This document shows positions 1 through 6,672 of a stretch of DNA of 64,000 bases, piece after piece (position 1 is the stretch's first letter; the number at the start of each line of letters is the position of its first letter). This stretch comes from Flavobacteriales bacterium (GTDB taxonomy: Bacteria; Bacteroidota; Bacteroidia; Flavobacteriales_F; PHOS-HE28), in the NCBI GenBank assembly GCA_016710965.1, contig JADJTW010000008.1, positions 124,001 to 188,000 on the forward strand, written 5' to 3'. The translations under genes and the position numbers were made by a program. The notes under the pieces were generated by a model, which saw only the letters and a list, made by a program, of their open reading frames with translations, searched no databases and was not told where the DNA came from.

Positions 1-2729
1 TCGCGATGCTGCGCCGCGTGATGGGCCCCGAGCCCGTGCCCACACTTTGCGATGCGCCGAACCTGGAACCCTTCGGCAGTTGCCGCGTGTGCTCCGTGGA
101 AGTCGCTCTCGTGCAGGACGATCCTTCCAAGGTGATGGCCAGTTGCCATACTCCCGTGGCGAACGGCCAGTTCATCACCACGCACAACGAGCGCATGAAA
201 CGCCTGCGCCGCAACATCGTGGAGTTGGTGCTGAGCAACTACCCGACGGAACAAACTGGAAGAAGGAGGACCATGGTGCCAACGAGTTATACAACGTGGT
301 GCAACAGGTCGGTTCAACATCGATAGCGTGCGCTACCCGAAAGGTGCCCTGCCCCTCGATGCCGCTGGACCCGACGCCCGCTTCGCCAGCGACACTTCGC
401 ATCCTTATATGGTGAGCAACCTCGATAGCTGCATCAACTGCTATCGCTGTGTGCGTGCGTGTGACGAAGTGCAGGGGGAGATGGTCCTCACCATGGCCGG
501 TCGCGGCTTCAACAGCTGGATCGCCGAAGGCACGGGCGAGTTTCAAGGACAGCGATTGCGTGAGCTGTGGCGCCTGTGCGCAGGCCTGCCCCACGAGCGC
601 CATCACCGATGTGTTCAAGAGCAAGGAGACCAAGGCCGATGAGGTGGTGCGCAGCGTGTGTACCTATTGCGGTGTGGGCTGCAACCTCGAAGTGAAGGTG
701 AAAGACAACAAGGTCGTCGCCATCACCGCGCCGTACTCTGCGGAATCGAACCAAGGGCATACCTGCTTGAAAGGACGTTACGCTTTCCATTTCTATGATC
801 ATCCCGAGCGGCTGCGCACCCGCTTATCAGGAAGAACGGCGAGCTCGTTCCCGCGACCTGGACGAGGCCTGGCGACTACATCGTGGACCGCTTCGCCGAC
901 ATCGTCGAGAAGCACGGACCCGATGCGCTTGCCGGTGTGAGCAGCGCGCGCTGCCCGAACGAGGAGAACCACCATGCAGAAATTCTTCCGCGTGCAGGCC
1001 GGCACCAACAACATCGACAGTTGTGCGCGCGTGTGCCATAGCCCCACGGCCCTCGGCATGCAGAAGACCTTTGGCACCGGCGCGGCCACCAACAGCATCG
1101 ACGACCCGAAGGACACGCAGTCGACGGCGGCGATCGGTGCGAACCCGACGGATGCGCACCCGGTGACCGGCGCGGCATCAAGCAGCGGATCATGAAGGGG
1201 AAGACCCCGACGCGACCGACCCGCGCCGCACCGGAGCTGGCCCGCTATGCGAAGTACCACCTGCAGTTGCGGCCCGGCACCAACGTGGCGCTGCTCAACA
1301 TGTTCATGTACTACATCGTGAGCGAGGGCCTGGTGAAGCAGGAGTTCATCGACACGCGCACGGAGGGTTACGAGGACTTCAAGAAGGAACTGCTCAGCGT
1401 GGATGTCGCCGAGATGGAGAAGGTCACGGGTGTGGACCGCGAGCTGGTGCGCAAGGCGGCCATCGCCTACGCAAGCTCACCCGCTGCCATGAGCTTCCAC
1501 GGCCTGGGCGTCACCGAGCACTTCCAGGGCACTTTCACCGTGATGCGGATCGCCGACATCGCCATGATGACCGGCAACATCGGCCGTCGTGGTGTGGGCG
1601 GAACCCGCTACGCGGACAGAACAACGTGCAAGGCGCCGCCGACATGGGCTGCCAGCCGCACCAGGGCGCCGGCTACTTCGCGGTGGACAACCCGGAGTAC
1701 GCGCAACTCTACAACACCTTCTACGGCGTGGAGGTGCCCAGCCACGTGGGCTGGAAGATCCCCCAGATGTACGACGCCGCGCTCGCCGGCAAGCTCAAGG
1801 CTATGTGGGTGTGCGGCGAGGACATGGGCCAGACGGATCCGAACACCAACCACGTGCGCAAGGCCCTCGGCGCGCTCGATCTCTTCGTGGTGCAGGAACT
1901 CTTCATGACGGAGACCGCCAAGCTCGCGCACGTCGTGCTGCCCGGCGCCAGCTTCCTGGAAAAGAGCGGCACCTTCACCAACGGCGAACGCCGCATCCAA
2001 CGCGTGAACGCCGCCGTTGCTCCGGTGGAAGGCACCAAGCCCGATGGCCAGATCATCTGCGACATCATGGAGCGCTACACCGCCAAGACCGGTCGCAAGA
2101 GCGGCAACGCCAAGAGCACCTACGAGCCCGATTGGATCCTCCAGGAGATCAGCCGCATCGCGCCCTTCTTCAAGGGCGTGAAGTGGGACGAGCTCGGCGA
2201 GCAAGGCAAGCAATGGCCCGTGAACGCCGACGGCACCGACACCAAGATCCTGCACGTGGACACCTTCAAGCGCGGGCTCGGCCACTTCTACTTCAACGCG
2301 TGGCAGATGAGCCCCGAGGTGAAGGCCAACCAGGCGGAATTCCCGTACATCATCACCACCAACCGCGAGCTGGAGCACTACAACTGCGGCGCCATGACGC
2401 GGCGCACCGGCAACGGCGAGATCCTAACGGAGGACGTGCTGCTCATCAACCCCGAGGACGCCGCCAAGCACGGCATCGCCGAGGGCGACATGGTCTGCGT
2501 GGAAAGCGCGCGCGGCAAAGTGGACATCAAGGCCCTGATCACCGACGAGGTGAAGCCGGGGATACTTTCAAGCACGTTCCATTTCCCTGAGATGATGCTC
2601 AACCTGATCACCTCGAGTGTAAGTGACAGCTTGGCGATGTGTCCGGAATACAAGGTGGTATCGTGTAGGATCAGGAAGGCGCGGAAGACGCATCTGAGGG
2701 AGTCAGGGGAAGTGGTAGCGAAAGCGTGA
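1..2729 (+). pseudogene. fdhA: Formate dehydrogenase alpha subunit, 5'-partial, multiple frame breaks
   Basis: Molybdopterin oxidoreductase of the soluble NAD-linked formate dehydrogenase type, oxidising formate to CO2. Reading through frame changes gives, in order: a 2Fe-2S segment (PTLCDAP, GSCRVC, ASCHTP), a two-cluster ferredoxin part (CINCYRCVRAC near 433, CVSCGACAQAC near 560), the bis-MGD 4Fe-4S motif CTYCGVGC (about 658), and the active-site region CARVCHSPT, where the catalytic residue is Cys (codon 1034-1036), not selenocysteine. The second half, from about 1600, is one intact frame to the TGA at 2727, with the usual C-terminal PEYKVV. At least eight frame changes lie between about 250 and 1605, and the Cys-rich stretch after NYP is garbled. 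All are close to the window start, so sequencing error at a contig end is as likely as real decay. The N terminus lies upstream of the window. Confidence 0.85.
2538..2729 (+). repeat. fdh 3'-end repeat, copy A (in the fdh gene)
   Basis: This is the last ~190 bp of the fdh reading frame (ITDEVKPGILSS ... CPEYKVV ... GEVVAKA, stop). It recurs in degraded form at 3391-3596 and 4361-4650. Copy A lacks two insertions, including the hairpin CCCGCTGAGGCGGG, that both later copies share. A lipoprotein gene begins on its stop codon (GTGA overlap). Confidence 0.8.
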
Positions 2730-3373
2730 AGCACTCCCACATGTGCTCGTGGTGCTTAGCATCCGTCGGTGTCGGGCTACTTTCCAGTTGCGCTCTTTTC
2801 CAGTCACGCGTGGATGATCGCACGCGCATGCTGACCACCAATTCCTTCGATCCCGTTTGGAACACGGAGCTCTATGAGCTGCCCGTGAATGTGGAACAGG
2901 ATGGCGCACCATCCTATGAGCAGTTCTCGGACTCCGGGCAGCTGTACTGCTTGAAAGACTGGGTGGTCTACGAACAGGTCGACTGGTACTTGAGCACCGA
3001 ACGGCATGCCGCGCAACTTGAGCCCAAGGAATGGTACGGGACGGTAAGACCGCGCTTGGTGGATTCGTTGTTCGCCCTATATCCATGGGATCTGAAACCC
3101 TTCAACGGACACTTGCACCTCACAGGCGATACAGTATGGCAGTGGCTCGAGAATGAGACCGAGCTGGAAGGCAGCGCCAATACCAGAACCCTTGCGCAGC
3201 TGTTGAAGCCAGGACATTGGTACCTCTTCGTGTTCGACGTTGATGGACGGCATTGGTCCGATGGGGGCCGGTACAACGTCGAACGGCGCGTGCTCTTCCG
3301 CATCGATGACCTGGGTGAAGTGCAGGACTGGCAGAGCACCCGGAAACGTGTGCGCAAAATGAGGATCGTATGA
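2726..3373 (+). CDS. Predicted lipoprotein of unknown function
   Basis: 215 residues from a GTG that overlaps the fdh stop (GTGA at 2726-2729). The N terminus is a lipoprotein signal with lipobox LLSSC (Cys about 22), so the protein should be anchored in the cell envelope. The mature part is rich in Trp and Tyr, with acidic and basic patches, and I recognise no domain. It is less GC-rich by eye than the core genes nearby. It lies between fdh 3'-end copies A and B, so it may be cargo of an inserted cassette rather than a formate dehydrogenase accessory. An internal ATG could be used, but the signal peptide favours a start near 2726. Confidence 0.65.
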   Translation: MKHSHMCSWCLASVGVGLLSSCALFQSRVDDRTRMLTTNSFDPVWNTELYELPVNVEQDGAPSYEQFSDSGQLYCLKDWVVYEQVDWYLSTERHAAQLEPKEWYGTVRPRLVDSLFALYPWDLKPFNGHLHLTGDTVWQWLENETELEGSANTRTLAQLLKPGHWYLFVFDVDGRHWSDGGRYNVERRVLFRIDDLGEVQDWQSTRKRVRKMRIV

Positions 3374-3390
3374 GTCCACACCACATACGG

Positions 3391-3596
3391 CCCGGGAAAT
3401 GATGCTCAACCTCATCTCCCGCTCGACTATCTTTTGCTCCGCAGTTCATAGGACTCGCTGCAGCGTGAGCGACTCACTGGCCATCCCGCTGAGGCGGGAC
3501 AGGTAGTGCCCAGAGTACAAGGTGGTGAGTTGCAGGATCAGGAAGGGGCGGAAGACGCACCTCCGCGATGCAGGGCAAGTGGTAGCGAAAGCTTGA
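3391..3596 (+). repeat. fdh 3'-end repeat, copy B (degenerate)
   Basis: Matches the fdh 3' end: ATGATGCTCAACCT, then GTGAGCGACTCACTGGC, then GAGTACAAGGTGGTGAG, AGGATCAGGAAGG and GTGGTAGCGAAAGC ending in TGA. In frame the tail still reads PEYKVV and QVVAKA. Relative to copy A it carries about 37 extra bases after CCCGCTC and a ~20-bp hairpin insertion, CCCGCTGAGGCGGGACAGG, that breaks the frame. No intact fdh sequence lies upstream of it, so it is a detached 3' end and not a gene. Confidence 0.8.
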
Positions 3597-4360
3597 TGAT
3601 GGTACACACTTCCATCCATACCAGAGTGCAGTTGGTGGGCGCCTGTTGCGCGCTGATGGTATTGCTTGGTGCCTGTCGGAAGGACGACTCCGATGAGAGC
3701 GAAGGACCGTATGCCGAACGTATCATCTACTCAGAATCGTTCGATCAATGGGGCGATTGGAATGCACTGCCAGACGGCATATTTGATCCGGACACTTCTC
3801 TTGTCAGAATGGAGGATGGCCTATTGAAGCTCACTTATGACCAAACCCAGTATGGTGCTGCCTGGCTGGGCGCCGAGGTCGATTTGCCGAGCATTCAAGA
3901 GGATTCGATATTGAGCCGACTTGGTATGAGGATCACACTTGCGCAGGGCTACTTCCAAGTGCTGACCCAATGGCACGATACGGTGATCTCAGGTGTGGCA
4001 AGTCAAGTCGGATCGTTCGCCAGCACATCAAGACTGCGGCTGAACTACAATGACATTGAGATGACTTTGCCGCATCCGAGTTTCGGACGGACCCATCGTG
4101 ATTCAACCTTCGACGCTGATGCCTTCAGGATCGATGGGCAGGAATTTGAACTCATTGCGGACCGAGGCGACAGGATTTTCCGTGTGGATGGCATCGAGCA
4201 CCCACTTAGCGAAGCGTACTTCAACGTCAACGGCATGTCCAACCATCCGCTCTCGATTGAGTTCACCCTGGGCCACAATACTGCACTGTTCCCTAGAGTC
4301 GACCACTTGTTCGTGGACAAGATCGAGATCTATACATGGACCGGGGAACGACCGAATTAA
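3596..4360 (+). CDS. Predicted lipoprotein of unknown function
   Basis: 254 residues. The ATG at 3596 overlaps the TGA of fdh copy B (TGATG), the same placement the first lipoprotein has on copy A. The N terminus is a signal peptide with lipobox LLGAC and then an Asp/Glu-rich spacer (RKDDSDESEG), typical of surface-exposed Bacteroidota lipoproteins. The rest is predicted mostly beta strand (alternating hydrophobic, GAAWLGAEVDLP, HPLSIEFTLGHN), suggestive of a jelly-roll or lectin-like fold, but that is inference. A second ATG at 3599 is equally possible. It ends where fdh copy C begins. Confidence 0.65.
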   Translation: MMVHTSIHTRVQLVGACCALMVLLGACRKDDSDESEGPYAERIIYSESFDQWGDWNALPDGIFDPDTSLVRMEDGLLKLTYDQTQYGAAWLGAEVDLPSIQEDSILSRLGMRITLAQGYFQVLTQWHDTVISGVASQVGSFASTSRLRLNYNDIEMTLPHPSFGRTHRDSTFDADAFRIDGQEFELIADRGDRIFRVDGIEHPLSEAYFNVNGMSNHPLSIEFTLGHNTALFPRVDHLFVDKIEIYTWTGERPN

Positions 4361-4650
4361 TCACCGACGAGGTGAAGTCCGGCATCCTCAGCAGTACCCC
4401 CGACACGACCGGACGATGACGCTTCCACTTCCCGGAAATGATGCTCAACCTCATCACCCGCTCACCGATTTGTTGCTTCGCAGTTCGTCGGTTTCGCGAG
4501 CGTAAGCGACTCACTGGCCATCCCGCTGAGGCGGGACAGGTCGTGCCCGGAGTACAAGCTGGTGAGCGAGGATCAGGAAGGCGAGGAACCCCGGCTCGTA
4601 GGCCGGGGGCATTTGAGGGAGGCGGGGGAGGTGGTTGCGAAGGCGTGCGT
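4361..4650 (+). repeat. fdh 3'-end repeat, copy C (degenerate)
   Basis: Starts with ATCACCGACGAGGTGAAG, which in frame is ITDEVK and matches fdh near 2538. It continues with CGGAAATGATGCTCAACCTC, the shared CCCGCTGAGGCGGGACAGG hairpin, CCGGAGTACAAG and GAGGTGGTTGCGAAGGCG. It has a further private insertion (about 4398-4420) and a GC-rich hairpin near 4590-4610. It is the longest and most decayed copy. Together with the next 24 bp it fills the gap between the second lipoprotein and the small membrane protein. Confidence 0.75.
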
Positions 4651-4673
4651 AAGCTCTAACTGATAGCGTCGGC

Positions 4674-4853
4674 ATGGGCACCATCTTCTCATTACTGAGT
4701 TCCATCCTTCTTATCGTTGGTGGTTGTCTAGTTCTTTGGACTGCCCCAGCCCCGAATGAGAACAGGAAGAACTACACCAAGTTGATCGCATGGATCGGCA
4801 TCATCGCGGGATGCGTCTGGCTTTTCAGAACCGTGTATACCTTGGTCAGATGA
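4674..4853 (+). CDS. Small two-helix membrane protein
   Basis: 59 residues from the ATG at 4674: two hydrophobic segments (about residues 4-23 and 37-55) joined by a short polar loop (APNENRKNYTK). No family recognised. It sits 24 bp after fdh copy C and so occupies the third cargo position. Codon use and hydrophobic pattern look genuine, but it is short and unsupported by any neighbour. Confidence 0.45.
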   Translation: MGTIFSLLSSILLIVGGCLVLWTAPAPNENRKNYTKLIAWIGIIAGCVWLFRTVYTLVR

Positions 4854-4927
4854 ACGATGACTCAAGTCAACCTGCCTGGGCGAGCACATCATAGAGACAC
4901 AAGGAATTTACTACGAACGATTGAGTG

Positions 4928-5374
4928 ATGCGCATCTACATCGACACCTCGGTCTTCGGTGGCTGCTTCGACGAGGAGTTCGAAGAGTGGTCGGTCAAGC
5001 TGTTCGGGTTGATCGCCGAGGGGAAATACAGCGTTGTAATCTCGGATGTCACCGAGGACGAACTGCGTGATGCGCCCGAGCATGTCCGGCAGGTACTGAA
5101 GGACGTTCCGCGCAAAAGGCTGGAGGTGATGCGACTGACGGATGAGGCCAGGACCCTTGCTCAAGCCTATGTCAAAGAGCGGATAGTGACCAAGAAGTCG
5201 AAGGCGGATACCGAGCACATCGCTATTGCCACCATTGCTCAGGTGGACCTACTGGTCAGCTGGAACTTCAAACACATCGTCAACTACGACCGCATCCGGC
5301 TGTACAATGCGGTAAATTTGAAGCACGGCTTCAGGATGCTGGAGATCCGCAGCCCACGAGACCTTACCACATGA
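4928..5374 (+). CDS. PIN-domain protein, probable type II toxin
   Basis: 148 residues. The opening RIYIDTSVFGG is the first PIN strand with the metal-binding Asp6. Further acidic residues sit at Glu44/Glu46 (TEDEL) and Asp94 (KADTEHIAIA), followed by the late strand LLVSWNFKHI. PIN domains are Mg-dependent RNases and in this arrangement usually act as toxins. The next gene overlaps by 4 bp (ATGA), giving a toxin-first pair. A GTG three bases upstream is in frame, but the ATG is the better start. Substrate unknown. Confidence 0.75.
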   Translation: MRIYIDTSVFGGCFDEEFEEWSVKLFGLIAEGKYSVVISDVTEDELRDAPEHVRQVLKDVPRKRLEVMRLTDEARTLAQAYVKERIVTKKSKADTEHIAIATIAQVDLLVSWNFKHIVNYDRIRLYNAVNLKHGFRMLEIRSPRDLTT

Positions 5375-5553
5375 ACACCAAGGCCAAACCCAAGAAGCGG
5401 TACGACGCGGTGGCGATGGTGCGCGAGATCCGCGACGCGCACTACCGGCGCGATACCGACCCGAATTTCGATCCGGCCGAGCTGAAACGTATCAAAGCCA
5501 AGTGGACCAAGCTGCTCGAGGAGAGCCTGAAAGCACGAAAGAAAGCCGCCTGA
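5371..5553 (+). CDS. Probable antitoxin partner of the PIN protein
   Basis: 60 residues, very rich in Lys, Arg and Asp, predicted helical (AMVREIRDAHYRRD, ELKRIKAKWTKLLEES). It overlaps the PIN gene by 4 bp, so the two are probably translationally coupled. The size and the motif VREIRD resemble small antitoxins found downstream of PIN toxins in Bacteroidota and Cyanobacteria. I see no clear DNA-binding fold, so the assignment rests on context. Confidence 0.65.
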   Translation: MNTKAKPKKRYDAVAMVREIRDAHYRRDTDPNFDPAELKRIKAKWTKLLEESLKARKKAA

Positions 5554-5788
5554 TGACCGCCGAGGGCGACATGGTCTTAGACACGCGCAGGGTCTCCTCT
5601 TCACCTAATCCGTCGCAGGGTCTTCTCCCACCTCCGCAGCGGGCTGTCCGCTGTCGCGAGGCCTTGCGAAGAGATGAGCGGACGACCCTGCGGCGCGAAG
5701 CCGGCGTAGCGCACCCTGTGGCCTAAGGCCTGGGCACCATTGGCCTCCGGCCACCTTGCCGGGTCGATAGAACATTTAGCTTCGGGCT
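5554..5788. other. Non-coding gap with an fdh fragment and a repeat
   Basis: No credible gene. At about 5556-5575 it contains CGCCGAGGGCGACATGGTCT, identical to fdh sequence at about 2475-2494, which lies just upstream of the region present in the 3'-end repeats. From 5631 it carries the first copy of a ~38-bp repeat that recurs at 6168. Confidence 0.6.
5631..5668 (+). repeat. Direct repeat flanking the 5789 gene, left copy
   Basis: CCTCCGCAGCGGGCTGTCCG followed by CTGTCGCGAGGCCTTGCG. A close relative (CCTTCCGCAGCGGTCTATGC then ACTGTCGCGAGGCTTTGC) occurs at 6168-6205 in the same orientation, so the pair brackets the single gene at 5789-6151. Confidence 0.55.
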
Positions 5789-6151
5789 ATGGCGAACAAG
5801 GTTTACATCCTTATCGAATCACCCGAAGACGAGCCCCGCATCTGGGCCGTCTTCAGTACCCGCGAGGCGGCCGAGGCCAACCTCGTGCTGGGCGATGATG
5901 AGTCGGTGGTGCAGGAATTCGAATTGGACCCTGCGCTGCCCCAGCCACCACCGGGCCATACCCTGTGGTATGTCTTCAACGACGGAGGTCCGGAGGCTTT
6001 CCGAACCGACGCCTTTGAAGATTATGCGCCCGGCGAAGTGATCCTGGAGAATAGCGGACCCGCCGTAAAGGTCTGGGCTCGCGACAAGCGCCATGCCTTG
6101 GAACTGGGCTGGGGGCTCATCTTGCGGTACCAGGCAAGCTTGCCTTCGTAG
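5789..6151 (+). CDS. Hypothetical acidic protein
   Basis: 120 residues, acidic. It opens with ANKVYILIESPEDEPRIWAVFSTREAAEAN, where a beta strand is followed by a helix, as in small alpha/beta proteins that respond to or sense other proteins. A second half (VKVWARDKRHALELGWGLI) resembles an amphipathic helix. No signal peptide, so probably cytoplasmic. No family recognised with confidence. It stands alone between two direct repeats, just before a satellite array. Confidence 0.55.
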   Translation: MANKVYILIESPEDEPRIWAVFSTREAAEANLVLGDDESVVQEFELDPALPQPPPGHTLWYVFNDGGPEAFRTDAFEDYAPGEVILENSGPAVKVWARDKRHALELGWGLILRYQASLPS

Positions 6152-6167
6152 CCCCATTGCATTGCAC

Positions 6168-6205
6168 CCTTCCGCAGCGGTCTATGCACTGTCGCGAGGC
6201 TTTGC
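6168..6205 (+). repeat. Direct repeat flanking the 5789 gene, right copy
   Basis: Partner of 5631-5668, same orientation, with mismatches and small indels by eye. It runs into the first unit of the 21-bp satellite. Confidence 0.55.
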
Positions 6206-6568
6206 AGCGCCTTGCGTGTTGATCGCGCGCCCATTGCTCCAGGTCAAGCTGCAATTGTGTCACCCCCGCACGCTCATTGCGCGAGGTCGAGCGTTGATCG
6301 CACGAGCTCGTGCCCCGTTTGCACGATGTGAATTGTCATTTGCATGAGGTTGTGTGTCAATTGCGCGAACTCGAGTGCCTTTTGCGCGAGGTCGATATGC
6401 GATTGCATCACATCAAGTGCTCATTGCGGGAGGTCGAGCGGTGATCGCACGAGCTCGCGCGCCGTTTGCGCCACATGAAATGTCATTTGCACGAGGTGGT
6501 GTGTCGATCGCACAAGGTTGAGCGTCGTTTGCGCGGCTCGGATATGCCTTTGTGTCCGTTCTCATCGT
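6200..6568 (+). repeat. 21-bp tandem repeat with a 147-bp higher-order period
   Basis: About 16-17 imperfect units of 21 bp, core TTGCGCGAGGTCGAGYG. Well-formed units start at 6275, 6296, 6317, 6338, 6359, 6380, 6401, 6422, 6443, 6464, 6485, 6506 and 6527. Units seven apart resemble each other far more than neighbours do: 6275 with 6422, 6296 with 6443, 6317 with 6464, 6338 with 6485, 6380 with 6527. A block of seven units (147 bp) therefore duplicated after the units had diverged. 21 bp is seven codons, but all frames are interrupted or lack a start, so I treat it as non-coding. It ends about 100 bp before the FG-GAP protein gene. Confidence 0.85.
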
Positions 6569-6653
6569 CTTCGCGCCCACATAAGGATCACCTTCACCAA
6601 CATTTCCGGGTCCATGCAAGCTCGCCCGGGCAACAGTTCTACATGGTAGCGTC

Positions 6654-6661
6654 TACATTTC
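6654..6661 (+). promoter_or_regulatory. Possible Bacteroidota -7 element
   Basis: TACATTTC, one mismatch from TAnnTTTG, 11 bp before the ATG at 6673. It supports that start over the upstream in-frame ATG at 6466, which would put the coding sequence through the satellite. Confidence 0.3.
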
Positions 6662-6672
6662 GACCACCGCCT

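Noticed and set aside
1034..1036. Selenocysteine in formate dehydrogenase
   Set aside because: The active-site codon is TGC, not TGA, so this is the Cys form and the frame breaks are unrelated to recoding.
6200..6568. CRISPR array
   Set aside because: There are no spacers: the 21-bp units are directly adjacent and imperfect, and no cas gene is present.
6275..6568. The 147-bp period as a nucleosome-like packaging signal
   Set aside because: 147 is seven units of 21 bp; the match to nucleosome length is most simply coincidence in a bacterium.
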